From Herminiimonas contaminans (GTDB taxonomy: Bacteria; Pseudomonadota; Gammaproteobacteria; Burkholderiales; Burkholderiaceae_D), in assembly GCF_015645465.1 (NCBI RefSeq), contig NZ_JADOEL010000003.1, forward strand, positions 310,001 through 374,000: a stretch of 64,000 nt of DNA, read 5' to 3'. A program made the position numbers and the translations under genes. Positions 1 through 8,606 of this stretch are shown piece by piece. Below the pieces are notes generated by a model that saw nothing but the letters and a program-made list of their open reading frames with translations, was not told the DNA's origin and ran no database searches. Position 1 is the first letter of the stretch, and the number at the start of each line of letters is the position of its first letter.

Positions 1-1161
1 CACGTTTTGCTGATGGATGAGCTGACCCACTTTACCGAATCGATGTACCGATATCTACGCCAGCGTGTCCGTGCACCCGGACTGGTGTTCCCGCCGAGTG
101 CCTGCGAACAATTTATGTCTATGTTTGGCATTGATTTGCGCGCCAAAATCCCGCTGATCCTGTGTGGCAGCAATCCTGGCAGCATCGGCCACCAGTGGGT
201 AAAGAATTCGTTTGTCGACATGTTGGATGAAATGGAAGTGAAGCGCATGTCTAGGGAAGAGGGCGGTATGCTGCGGCAATACATCCCCGCTCGACTGGAG
301 GACAATCCTCAGCTCTTGATTGATGACCCAGGTTACGAAGACCGACTGTACGGTTTAGGCAGCAAGGAACTAGTCAAAGCATTTCGTTTCGGAGACTGGA
401 GCATCGTTGCTGGCGCTTTCTTCGACAACATCAGCGAAATGAAGCACAAGCTGCCGAGCTTCACACCGCCAGCGCACTGGACGCGATTCCGTTCTATGGA
501 CTGGGGCAGCGCAAAGCCGTTCTCCGTAGGCTGGTGGTGTATTGCTGAGGCTGAGTGGGTTAAGTTCAACGACGGCACCGAGCGCATGCTGCCGCAGGGC
601 GCGATTATCCGGTACCGAGAATGGTACGGCTGCAAGCGTACTGAAGACGGCCGACCTATGCCAAACGTCGGTCTGCGCCTGAGCGTTGAGGCGGTAGGGC
701 GCGGCATCATGGAACGAGAACGCGGCGAGAAGATTGACGAACAATTGAGCCGGGCCGATCCGTCTATGTGGAAAGAGGACGGTGGCCCATCCTTCATTGA
801 GCGCATGATCAAGTGTGACTCGAAAAATCCAAATGCGATGGTGGGGCCACGTTTTGCGTCTGCTGACAATTCCCGTCCTCAGGGTTGGCAGCAGATGTAT
901 TCACGACTGGCGTGGGAAGATGTGGACGATGGAGATCCTATGCTTTTTGTTACTGCTGACTGTAAGGACTGGTGGCGCACCGTTCCCGCTTTGCTACACG
1001 ATGACAAGCGAATGGAAGACGTCGACACGAAACTTGAGGATCATGCCGGTGACGAGACACGGTATGCCTGCATGGCACGTCCAGTCTCACGTGTGCCGAA
1101 ACCGAGGACTCAATCTGGCCCAGCGCCTTGGTCGCTCGACTGGGTGAACGCCAACGGGTAG
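1..1161 (+). CDS. Terminase large subunit, 5'-truncated by the window edge
   Basis: This is the DNA-packaging motor of the prophage; it drives DNA into the procapsid with an ATPase and cuts it with a nuclease. The reading frame is open to base 1, and the first visible residues form a Walker B strand (LLMDELTHF), so the Walker A half is outside the window. About 386 residues are visible. The C-terminal part has the RNase H-like nuclease look: an Asp after a hydrophobic strand (RSMDWGSAKPFSVGWW) and later acidic residues near DCKDWWRTVPALLHD and KLEDHAGDETRYAC. It is followed by head genes in the usual order. Recognition is by motif and position, so the assignment is strong but the subfamily is not resolved. 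Confidence 0.85.
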   Translation, partial: HVLLMDELTHFTESMYRYLRQRVRAPGLVFPPSACEQFMSMFGIDLRAKIPLILCGSNPGSIGHQWVKNSFVDMLDEMEVKRMSREEGGMLRQYIPARLEDNPQLLIDDPGYEDRLYGLGSKELVKAFRFGDWSIVAGAFFDNISEMKHKLPSFTPPAHWTRFRSMDWGSAKPFSVGWWCIAEAEWVKFNDGTERMLPQGAIIRYREWYGCKRTEDGRPMPNVGLRLSVEAVGRGIMERERGEKIDEQLSRADPSMWKEDGGPSFIERMIKCDSKNPNAMVGPRFASADNSRPQGWQQMYSRLAWEDVDDGDPMLFVTADCKDWWRTVPALLHDDKRMEDVDTKLEDHAGDETRYACMARPVSRVPKPRTQSGPAPWSLDWVNANG

Positions 1162-1208
1162 CCCTAAATCGGGAAAAAAGTTCTATCGGCATGCGTTGAA
1201 ATAGCGCC

Positions 1209-1682
1209 ATGTCAATTCAAACCGCCAACGTAGTTCCAAACTTCCTGACGCGTCGCAAAATCGACGCGCAAGACCTTCGTCGCTTGCAAGAACCGGTCGT
1301 GCTTTTCGAATATGAAGGACTCGACAGCGATGGCGAACGTTTCTACGTCTATACGGTGGCAGGCTTCCTCGACGGCAAAAACATCTGCACGGCACAAGGC
1401 GGCGCAACAGTAGGCGGCGACGTCATCACTATCCACGCCGACACCCGCGAGAACGCTGACGCGATCGCCTGCCTTGGCCTGTACGACACCATCAATGCGC
1501 TTGATCAAGAAGATCAACTGATGCTTGACGCGCTGGCGGCAAAAGCGCGTCTGGGCACCATCGGCGCACTCGATCGTATGGATCTGGCCAATCGCAAGGA
1601 CAAGCCGGATGCGTTCGTGGAAGACATGGACAAACTGACCGTGCTGCGAGGCGACGACATCATTGTCGCCTCCGGCCATTGA
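1209..1682 (+). CDS. Phage protein of unknown function
   Basis: This 157-residue acidic protein lies between the terminase and the portal gene. I recognise no domain. The sequence is rich in Asp and Ala, has no membrane segment or signal peptide, and looks like a small soluble mixed alpha/beta protein. The stop overlaps the region just ahead of the next start by a few bases, so it is probably cotranscribed and translationally coupled with its neighbour. A head-completion or packaging accessory role is possible from position only. The ATG at 1209 has no strong ribosome binding site. Confidence 0.6.
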   Translation: MSIQTANVVPNFLTRRKIDAQDLRRLQEPVVLFEYEGLDSDGERFYVYTVAGFLDGKNICTAQGGATVGGDVITIHADTRENADAIACLGLYDTINALDQEDQLMLDALAAKARLGTIGALDRMDLANRKDKPDAFVEDMDKLTVLRGDDIIVASGH

Positions 1683-1690
1683 GGTCTGTC

Positions 1691-1912
1691 ATGCCATATA
1701 CCCTCGACGAATTAAAGGCTCACTGCGCAATCATCGATCACGTATTGAATGGACGTCACACGCCAGAGCAAGGCGAGAAGCTGCTTGGTGAATTGAAGGC
1801 TGAAATGCGCTCAAAGCGGGCGCAAGAAAAGGTGTTGATTGGCAGTTTCAAGGGAATGCCAGTTTATGCGAACCAAAGTTTTGCTGTAACGGCCGGTACT
1901 GGCCGTCGCTGA
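1691..1912 (+). CDS. Small phage protein of unknown function
   Basis: A 73-residue basic, mostly helical protein beginning MPYTLDELKAHC. I chose the ATG at 1691 because GAGG sits seven bases upstream; the longer frame would start on a TTG overlapping the previous gene. There is no signal peptide or membrane segment. The charged helical centre (GELKAEMRSKRAQEK) could be a short coiled coil. It lies in the head-gene block, between an unknown gene and the FCCH-domain gene. The function is not recognisable. Confidence 0.5.
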   Translation: MPYTLDELKAHCAIIDHVLNGRHTPEQGEKLLGELKAEMRSKRAQEKVLIGSFKGMPVYANQSFAVTAGTGRR

Positions 1913-1959
1913 GTACCCGGATCGCAGGGCTGTTCTCTGCGGAAAACTTGGAGTAAATC

Positions 1960-2553
1960 ATGTCGTCAAAAATTCTTTCTTTGGGTTCCGCTGGTTCTGC
2001 AGTGCAGGGCATTCTGATCTCGGGTGCGACAAACGCAACCCCGATCGTCCTCACTTTGGCTGCTGGTCATGGCCTGAAAAACGGTGACCGCCTGGCTGTG
2101 GCTGGCATTACCGGCAACACCGGAGCTAATGGTGAATTCACACTCGCCAACGTGACCGGTACCACCGCTACTTTGCTGGGTTCCGCTGGTAATGGCACTT
2201 ATGGCGGCACTCCGCGTGCAGCAGTGATCTGCGACGTGACACCACATATGAAAGATCACAGCGCTGCACTGGTGTTGCAGGGCAACCTGGTCGGCACATT
2301 GGATATCGAGTCCTATGCGTCCTATGCGGACTTCGCCGCCGGCGTGAACACTTCGCCAGGTGCCATTGCTCCGGTCGTGTCGCCATCGATCGGTACAAAC
2401 TCGGCGGGTTCTGGATCTGCACCAGCTAAAACCACCATCACAGCAGCAGCTACCAACGCTGCATTGTGCTGCGAAGTGAAGCTGGCCAAGTACATGCGCG
2501 CCGTCGTGACCGCATACACCTCTGGCACCGTTATCGCGGCATTGGAAGCCTAA
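1960..2553 (+). CDS. Phage head-region protein with an FCCH-like domain
   Basis: A 197-residue Gly/Ala/Thr-rich protein. Residues about 28-85 match the pattern of the E1 FCCH-like domain seen in many phage proteins: a HGL-NGD turn, then alternating beta strands ending in a GSAGNGTYGG-like turn. The rest is low-complexity beta-type sequence without a membrane segment. It has a good ribosome binding site (GGAG) before the ATG at 1960 and abuts the portal gene (stop TAA directly followed by ATG). A head decoration or surface role is inferred from beta-rich composition and location. A related domain sits in the nozzle protein at 8606-10276. Confidence 0.6.
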   Translation: MSSKILSLGSAGSAVQGILISGATNATPIVLTLAAGHGLKNGDRLAVAGITGNTGANGEFTLANVTGTTATLLGSAGNGTYGGTPRAAVICDVTPHMKDHSAALVLQGNLVGTLDIESYASYADFAAGVNTSPGAIAPVVSPSIGTNSAGSGSAPAKTTITAAATNAALCCEVKLAKYMRAVVTAYTSGTVIAALEA

Positions 2554-4668
2554 ATGAGCGAAGCCGTCCTCGATCCTGTTCCAGGTGCTGATCCTGTCAA
2601 ACCGGCGGACCGCGTGGTCGATGCGCAGGAGAAGGCGCTTGTTGCCGATTGGAACAAACGGATCGAGGCGGCGTTAAAGCGGGTTGAAAAAGAGTTCAAG
2701 AAATTCACCGAAAACCGGAAATTGATGGCCGGTAAGCAGGGCACTGACGAGCAGAAGAAAATGCGCGCCAACCTGCACTACGCAAACATGGCATCCATGC
2801 TGCCGCAGGTATATGCCAAGGATCCGGAGTTCTCCGTTCAGCCGACTCTGGGTGTCGGGCCGGATAATCAGGAAGCGACACGTAAATTCGCCGCGACCAG
2901 TGAAATCGTTCTCAAGGAATGCCTGGTCAAGGAAGCAAATCTCAAGAAACACGCTAAAAAGCAACTCCGATCCACGTACACCACGTCCATCGGCTGGTTG
3001 AAATGCAGCTGGCAGGAAGACCGTAAAAAGGATCCGCTGATTCTGAACCAGATCAAGGATACCCAAGACAACATTAATCGCTTGGAAATGCTTCTCAAGG
3101 AGCTAGATGACCCGAGTGCAGCGGCATCCCACGAGCTGCAGGTAGCGCAGTTAAAACAGACCATGGCTGGGCTCGAAACTCAGCAAGAAGTGACAATCGC
3201 GCGCGGTTTGGCGCTGGACTTCCTCATGTCCGAGGACGTAGTGATCATTGATGAATCAGTGCGCTCAATTACAGATTATCCTCGCGCCTCGGCCATTGCG
3301 CACCGCGTTTGGATGACTGTCGACCAATACAAAATGCGCTTTGGCTGCGAGCCCAAAAAAGCGAAATCATTCTGCGAGACCAATGGCGTCATGGGCGATG
3401 CTGCTGGAAACCTTGACGCCACCCTTGTGTGTGTATGGGAGATCTGGTCTCAGGATGACAATCGCATCTACTACCTTTGTACCGGCGAAGAAGGCTTCTG
3501 CGAAAATCCGAAATCACCAGAATGGACTGGTAAACGCTGGTTTCCGTTCTTCTTGTGCGCCTTTAACGAGATTGACGGTGCTTTCTACCCAATGTCCGAC
3601 GTTGAGCTTACCGCGCAGCTGGTTGAGGAATACAACAAGAACCGAGAGGACTTCGTACGCGATCGCAAAGGCTGCTTGCCGGTCAATATCGCGCGCAAGG
3701 GCGGCTCGTTAAAAGACGAAGATCTGAACAATATTAAGAATCGGGAAGGCAGCGACCTGATCATGGTCGAAGGCGTGCCAGGCACAAAGCTTTCAGACGA
3801 AATATTCGTCGGGCAACTGGGCAATCTGCAAGCCCAAAACTACGACACGACTCCATCCCGCCAGGACATGGAGCAGATGCTGGGCGGCGGTGACGCGGCA
3901 CGCGGCTCTGTCTTGAAGGCAAAGACAGCCACCGAGGCAGAAATCGTATCTCAAGGCTTGCGTGGTCGTTCTGCTGAGCGCCAGGACGTTATCGAGGACA
4001 TGCTCAATGAGCTGGGCCCGTATGCGCTGGAAATCTGCTTGCGCAAGATGAGTGTTGAAGAAGTCCGGTTGATCGCCGGTAAGGATGCCGAATGGCCGTC
4101 CATGTCGATAGACGGAATTTTCAACCTGGTCAAAGTCGAAGTGCGTGGTGGCTCCACGGGCAAGCCAGATCGCCTACAGGAACAGGACCGCTGGACAAAG
4201 CTGCTGCCGGTGATCAAGGAAGCGGTAGAGCAGGTCGCAAAGCTGCGTGAAGCTGGCCAGGATCAGATGGCAAACGTTGTCATAGAGCTGACCCGCGAAA
4301 CCCTACGCCGCTTTGATGAACGCATAGACATTGAACAGTTCTTGCCGCCGCCAGCAACCGGCGACGACGATCCAGCCGTACTCAAGCAGCAGCTTGTCAC
4401 CATGCAGCAGCAACTCAAGATGGCGATGGATGCTGCCAAGGAAGCGAACGACAAGCTTCAAAAGGGATATGTCGAGGCTGCTACCCAGATCGCAACCAGC
4501 GCGGACCCTTTGGTTGCAGCGGCGGCATTTACCAGCGCCTTGCAACAAGTCACCGGAGAGGGCATTCAGCCTGCCGGCCCAGATTTAAACATAGCACCAG
4601 CCACGCCATCGGAAATGCAGCCGCCAGCTGCCCCTATGGTTTCCCCTGAACCTTCTCAACTGCAATGA
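2554..4668 (+). CDS. Putative portal protein
   Basis: This 704-residue protein has the size and position of a large podovirus portal, the dodecameric ring at the capsid vertex through which DNA enters and leaves. It is largely alpha-helical and charged, with a long helical segment around residues 150-215. A central part (around QAQNYDTTPSRQDMEQMLGG) looks like the region before the tunnel loop, followed by ATEAEIVSQGLRGRSAER, typical of portal-like proteins of this group. The C-terminal tail is Gln/Pro-rich and disordered. It starts right after the previous stop and overlaps the scaffold gene by 4 bases. The call rests on size, order and general look rather than a catalytic motif. Confidence 0.75.
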   Translation: MSEAVLDPVPGADPVKPADRVVDAQEKALVADWNKRIEAALKRVEKEFKKFTENRKLMAGKQGTDEQKKMRANLHYANMASMLPQVYAKDPEFSVQPTLGVGPDNQEATRKFAATSEIVLKECLVKEANLKKHAKKQLRSTYTTSIGWLKCSWQEDRKKDPLILNQIKDTQDNINRLEMLLKELDDPSAAASHELQVAQLKQTMAGLETQQEVTIARGLALDFLMSEDVVIIDESVRSITDYPRASAIAHRVWMTVDQYKMRFGCEPKKAKSFCETNGVMGDAAGNLDATLVCVWEIWSQDDNRIYYLCTGEEGFCENPKSPEWTGKRWFPFFLCAFNEIDGAFYPMSDVELTAQLVEEYNKNREDFVRDRKGCLPVNIARKGGSLKDEDLNNIKNREGSDLIMVEGVPGTKLSDEIFVGQLGNLQAQNYDTTPSRQDMEQMLGGGDAARGSVLKAKTATEAEIVSQGLRGRSAERQDVIEDMLNELGPYALEICLRKMSVEEVRLIAGKDAEWPSMSIDGIFNLVKVEVRGGSTGKPDRLQEQDRWTKLLPVIKEAVEQVAKLREAGQDQMANVVIELTRETLRRFDERIDIEQFLPPPATGDDDPAVLKQQLVTMQQQLKMAMDAAKEANDKLQKGYVEAATQIATSADPLVAAAAFTSALQQVTGEGIQPAGPDLNIAPATPSEMQPPAAPMVSPEPSQLQ

Positions 4669-5681
4669 CCATGACAATCGAAAATACAGAAGCACCAGAC
4701 AATTCCGGCCTGCCAGCATCAGGAGCAGCAACAGAAACCAATTTGCCAGACGCCGCAGGGTCAACTGCGGCACCTGCGCAGACAGCACCGGTCGATGACA
4801 ATGCGCCGAAATCGATGCTGGAAGCGATCGAGGCTGCGGTACCTGGTGCCTCATCTGAAGGAGCAAAACCGGAAGTGGCAGCGGTAGATAAGCCTCCAGT
4901 TGATCCGAATGCGCCACCGAAAGATGACGCGGCCGAAGATATAACCAAGATGCCTGAAGGTCTGTCGAAAGGCGCGCAGGAACGTTTCCAGCGCTTGGCC
5001 AACGACAATAAGGAAGTGAAGCAGCGCCTCGAAGAAGTGCAGTCCGCAGTAGAACCGTTTCGCCAGGCATTGCAGGAAAACGGCGTACGCCAAGAGCAGT
5101 TCGAAATGGCGACGGGATACATCGGCTTGATCAACAAAGGCGACTATCGTGGCGCTTTGGCCATCATGGACAAAGAACGCCAGCAACTCGCATTGATGAT
5201 AGGCGAACCGCTGGAAGGCGTTGATGCTTTGTCTGACCATCCGGATTTGCGTGAAGCGGTCGATTCCTTTCAGATTACCGAGCCACATGCCCTGGAGCTT
5301 GCGCGCCAACGCAGTCAGCAACAGATGCAGCAACAGCGCCAGCAGGAACAACAGCAGACACAGCAGTTTCATCTACAACAGCAGCAAGCCACTCAACAGG
5401 GCACCCAGGCGGTTGACGCGTTCTGCAAGCAGATGATGAAAAGTGACCTGGACTACGCAAAAGTCGAAGCCATTCTGCTGCCACAGATTCAAAGCGGTTT
5501 GTTGAAAGACGTTCCACCAAGCCGCTGGGCTGCTGTAGTCGAATCGACATACAAAATGATCAAAGCATCGGCGGGTGCAGGTAAGCAAACACCTTCTACG
5601 CCTCCACTGCGTGGCAATGGTCTGGATTCACCAGGTAACGCTCCCAAAACAATGCACGAAGCAATGTGGGGCGGCACCTAG
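4665..5681 (+). CDS. Putative scaffolding protein
   Basis: A 338-residue acidic protein between portal and capsid genes, the usual scaffold position. The N-terminal third is low-complexity Ala/Pro/Asp/Thr, presumably disordered. The middle is charged helix, and around residues 205-245 there is a Gln-rich stretch with many QQ pairs, consistent with coiled coil. No protease motif is visible, so this is scaffold rather than a scaffold-protease fusion. The ATG overlaps the portal stop (ATGA); a second ATG lies two codons on. Scaffolds guide capsid assembly and leave the head before or during packaging. Confidence 0.65.
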   Translation: MTMTIENTEAPDNSGLPASGAATETNLPDAAGSTAAPAQTAPVDDNAPKSMLEAIEAAVPGASSEGAKPEVAAVDKPPVDPNAPPKDDAAEDITKMPEGLSKGAQERFQRLANDNKEVKQRLEEVQSAVEPFRQALQENGVRQEQFEMATGYIGLINKGDYRGALAIMDKERQQLALMIGEPLEGVDALSDHPDLREAVDSFQITEPHALELARQRSQQQMQQQRQQEQQQTQQFHLQQQQATQQGTQAVDAFCKQMMKSDLDYAKVEAILLPQIQSGLLKDVPPSRWAAVVESTYKMIKASAGAGKQTPSTPPLRGNGLDSPGNAPKTMHEAMWGGT

Positions 5682-5873
5682 GCGTTACGCGGGCCTCGCC
5701 AGCCGCATCGAACAAACCAGCGTTACCCGAAGTCGCTGCCGGGAGTAGTAGAACCACTGTTTTACCAGTTTTGAATGGTGTGAGCCTGATTCACCACAGG
5801 CAAGCGTGACGTATTTCCGTGTCGTCCCCGGAGTCGAGTTTTTATAAAACGTTTGCCTTTTTGGAGAATTATC

Positions 5874-6929
5874 ATGCCTTTCACAAGTGATGAAATCATC
5901 AATGCCGGTAAAGCCGGTTTGGACTTCTACCTGGCTAATAAGCCGGTAGATCAGATCGCACTGGAACGACCGCTGCTCAAGGCTTTTCAAGCCAAGAAAA
6001 AGTCCGCGCCTGGTGCAAAGCAGTACATCGTGGAGCAACTGCGCAAATCGTATAACTCCAATTTCCAGTGGTACAACGGTTCGGCCATCGTGACGTACAA
6101 CAAACGTCAAACGCTGGAGCAAGCCAACTATCAATGGCGCTCATGCCATGACGGTCTGGCTTTGAACGAAGACCAACTCGCGCAGAACGGCATCATGATC
6201 ACCGATGACTCCGGTCCATCGAATGCATCACAAGCCGAGAAAATCCAGCTTACCAACCTGTTCGAAGAACAATCCGAAGTCTTGCGCCTCGGCTTCCAGG
6301 AACAATTCAGCTATCAGTTGCATCTGGACGGCACTCAAAGTCCAGACGCGATCGCTGGTCTGGACGCATTGATCTCGTTGACACCTACCTCCGGCGTTGT
6401 CGGCGGTATCGATCGCGGCCAAGCTGGTAATGCGTACTGGCGCAATAACTTCGCGACCGGCCTGACCACAACCAAAGACACCGGCACCATCTTGAACCAA
6501 ATGGAAATTGGTTACCGCAATTGCATGCGCAATGGTGGTCGTCCAGATCTGATGGTCGGTGGTTCGAATTTCGTCGACGGCTATCGCAATTTCCTGACGA
6601 CTACATTCGGTCGCATGGATTATGGCCCGGCCGGTTTCAAACGCGTTGAAGCCGGTACCCAGGTAATGACGTTCCAAGGAACTGACATTCAGTGGTCTCC
6701 TGAATTTCAGGAGCTGGATTCGCGTTATGCACCAGCTACCCCATGGGAAAAACGTTTGTACATGCTGAACACGCAAACGATCACCCTGCGCCCACTGCAA
6801 GGCCATGACATGAAGACACGCAAGCCACCGCGTGCCTATGACCGCTACGAGTATTACTGGGGTCTGACATGGAAGGGCGCGCTGACCCTGAATCGTTCGA
6901 ATGCAAACGGCGTTTTTGCGATTGCATAG
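5874..6929 (+). CDS. Major capsid protein
   Basis: A 351-residue protein following the scaffold gene, with its own ribosome binding site (TTGGAG) nine bases before the ATG at 5874; an upstream in-frame start would add seven residues with no such site. The sequence is a mixed alpha/beta fold of HK97-like size: an N-terminal helical part, an E-loop-like basic region (RKSYNSNFQWYNG), a central domain with phage-capsid-like strands and a C-terminal segment rich in aromatic residues (RAYDRYEYYWGLTWKG). No signal or membrane segments are present. The 192-bp gap before it and the terminator after it suggest a separately boosted, high-level transcript. Confidence 0.75.
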   Translation: MPFTSDEIINAGKAGLDFYLANKPVDQIALERPLLKAFQAKKKSAPGAKQYIVEQLRKSYNSNFQWYNGSAIVTYNKRQTLEQANYQWRSCHDGLALNEDQLAQNGIMITDDSGPSNASQAEKIQLTNLFEEQSEVLRLGFQEQFSYQLHLDGTQSPDAIAGLDALISLTPTSGVVGGIDRGQAGNAYWRNNFATGLTTTKDTGTILNQMEIGYRNCMRNGGRPDLMVGGSNFVDGYRNFLTTTFGRMDYGPAGFKRVEAGTQVMTFQGTDIQWSPEFQELDSRYAPATPWEKRLYMLNTQTITLRPLQGHDMKTRKPPRAYDRYEYYWGLTWKGALTLNRSNANGVFAIA

Positions 6930-6940
6930 AGCCGCACACT

Positions 6941-6954
6941 CGGGCTAACGCCCG
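6941..6954 (+). other. Short GC-rich stem-loop after the capsid gene
   Basis: CGGGC and GCCCG form a 5-bp stem around TAAC, just after the capsid stop codon. No T run follows, so it is not itself a terminator. It may protect the 3' end of the capsid message. Confidence 0.4.
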
Positions 6955-7006
6955 GGTGGTTAATGAGCAGTTGAAGTTCTGTCCCTGGCGGTGACAGAGA
7001 CTTTTT

Positions 7007-7030
7007 GGGCAGGAAGCTCTGCCCTTTTTT
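7007..7030 (+). terminator. Rho-independent terminator after the capsid gene
   Basis: GGGCAG and CTGCCC pair around a six-base loop and are followed by six T residues. It lies between the capsid gene and the next phage gene and would attenuate late transcription there, giving more capsid than downstream message. Confidence 0.75.
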
Positions 7031-7061
7031 GCAAAAACCGCCATATAAAAGGAGAACTACC

Positions 7062-7604
7062 ATGTCTCAAGCCGCCGCAGCACAGAAAGAAAGCAACGCC
7101 TATTCAAAACGTATTTATGTCGTCATCGATCGCGACATGACCGCGAAGACGTCGAAAATCATCTGGTCTCACGAAAAGCCAATTCTGGAAGAAATATTTG
7201 GTGAAGGTCGCATCATTGACACCGATCCCTCAGCAATGGATGAAGGCTTCAGCACCAAGATTCGGCCAGATCTGCTGCCACACAACAAATCGCAAGATGC
7301 CATCTTGCCGCCGACGGAATCGTCAGGTCTCGGGCACCTGTTTATTGGCGACCCTGAAACCGAATACATGCGCCTGGCTGAGGCATACGGAAAACACGCT
7401 GAGATCAACCAGCTGATAGTCGAAAAATGCTATGGGCGCTTCAGCGATGGCCGATTTCAGAAGCTGCTCAAAAAGCCAAAGTTGTCGGATCTGCCCGTAG
7501 CTCAGTTGGCAGGGCTTCTCCAAGCGTTCGGCGTCGAAATTCCCAAAAACGCCACTCAAAAAGACATGTTGGCGCTGGCAAGCGAATACAGCGTCGAACT
7601 GTAA
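7062..7604 (+). CDS. Phage protein of unknown function
   Basis: A 180-residue soluble protein between capsid and connector genes. The ATG at 7062 follows AAAAGGAGA with good spacing; the longer in-frame start would run through the terminator and is rejected. The N-terminal part reads like a beta-rich small domain (YVVIDRDMTAKTSKIIWSHE), followed by a helical C-terminal third that resembles an HeH/LEM-type helical motif (LSDLPVAQLAGLLQAFGV). Head-tail joining or head completion is plausible from position only. Confidence 0.55.
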   Translation: MSQAAAAQKESNAYSKRIYVVIDRDMTAKTSKIIWSHEKPILEEIFGEGRIIDTDPSAMDEGFSTKIRPDLLPHNKSQDAILPPTESSGLGHLFIGDPETEYMRLAEAYGKHAEINQLIVEKCYGRFSDGRFQKLLKKPKLSDLPVAQLAGLLQAFGVEIPKNATQKDMLALASEYSVEL

Positions 7605-7650
7605 CGGCACGTAAGCGGCCAACCACCCTCAACAAAATAGGAGTTTCAAA

Positions 7651-7944
7651 ATGCTGATCCTGATTGAAAAAGACAGTGCTACACGTATTCCGAAGGAAGT
7701 GGAGCCTGCAGAAGCAGAAGCGTTGGCCGCGAGTTTTCCCGTGCTGGTGGTCAATGAAGACGGCAGCAACACACCATTTGCCGACTGGAAAGCTGGCCAA
7801 GCCGATGGTGGAAGCCAGGACGATGATGCCCGTAAGGAAGCGACTGCAAAGGCTTTCGAGAAAAGCGGCCTCAGCCAGTCCAAATGGAACAAGATGCCAG
7901 CCGCAGAGCGCAATGCGTTGATTGACGCTGAACTGGTGGTCTGA
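7651..7944 (+). CDS. Small phage protein of unknown function
   Basis: A 97-residue acidic protein preceded by TAGGAG. It has an N-terminal beta part (MLILIEKDSATRIP), a short Gly/Asp linker near residues 50-60 and a helical C-terminal segment ending ERNALIDAELVV. It is separated from the connector gene by only two bases. No family is recognised. Size and place fit a small head-completion protein. Confidence 0.5.
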   Translation: MLILIEKDSATRIPKEVEPAEAEALAASFPVLVVNEDGSNTPFADWKAGQADGGSQDDDARKEATAKAFEKSGLSQSKWNKMPAAERNALIDAELVV

Positions 7945-7946
7945 TC

Positions 7947-8606
7947 ATGGCCTATCGCACCCTGGACAGCCTGCGCGCGACACTGCTTGCCCGTCTCGGC
8001 ATGGCCGGAATGGGTGCGTCAGGCGGTGCAAATCAGGCGATTTTTGACTCTTTCCTCAGTAATGGCCAGTCGCAGCTGTATTGGATGCAGGACTGGAAAA
8101 AACTTGTCTGGTATGAAGAAAAGACACTCGGCGTAGGCCAGAATCAACTGGATTACCCACGTGATTGCGAGCTCAACAACCGCATTCTGAAGATCGAAAC
8201 GGTTTACAACGGCCAATGGCGTGAACTGAGCGAGGGTATCCGCACAGAAGACTGGAACACGATGGATACGCCATCGTTTCCATATCGGTACGAGCGATAT
8301 GCGCAAATCCTGATCTACCCGAAAGCCGATCAGGTCTACACAGTCCGTATTTGGTACGTCAAGGATCTGGGGCGCTTCTCCGAGAATGGTGACCGTGCCA
8401 CGCTGGACGATGAAATGGTGTTCTTGCATGCGCTGGCGAACGCCAAAGCGCATTACCGCCATCCGGATGCTCAAACATACCAGGGACAACTCAATACGAT
8501 GCTTGGTGCCATTCGCGGCCAATCGCTCAGCTTCAATGGCGTATATCGCCGTGACCAGGTCGCACCGGCTGCGCAGCGTCCTCATGTTGAAGGGCGAGAT
8601 ACCTAA
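7947..8606 (+). CDS. Putative head-tail connector (adaptor) protein
   Basis: A 219-residue protein beginning MAYRTLDSLRATLLARLGM, an N-terminal helix pattern common to podovirus adaptor/tail tubular A proteins. A beta-rich centre (YDYPRDCELNNRILKIETVYNG-like strands) and a helical end (LHALANAKAHYRHPDA) follow. It sits directly upstream of, and overlaps by one base, the nozzle-like gene. That adaptor-then-nozzle order is typical of short-tailed phages such as P22 and T7. The protein would form the ring under the portal. The assignment is by order and general pattern. Confidence 0.6.
   Translation: MAYRTLDSLRATLLARLGMAGMGASGGANQAIFDSFLSNGQSQLYWMQDWKKLVWYEEKTLGVGQNQLDYPRDCELNNRILKIETVYNGQWRELSEGIRTEDWNTMDTPSFPYRYERYAQILIYPKADQVYTVRIWYVKDLGRFSENGDRATLDDEMVFLHALANAKAHYRHPDAQTYQGQLNTMLGAIRGQSLSFNGVYRRDQVAPAAQRPHVEGRDT

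Noticed and set aside
5682-5873. A small gene or diversity-generating repeat between scaffold and capsid genes
   Set aside because: No frame with a start and ribosome binding site, no repeat and no reverse transcriptase in view; it is most likely a leader or promoter region for the capsid gene.
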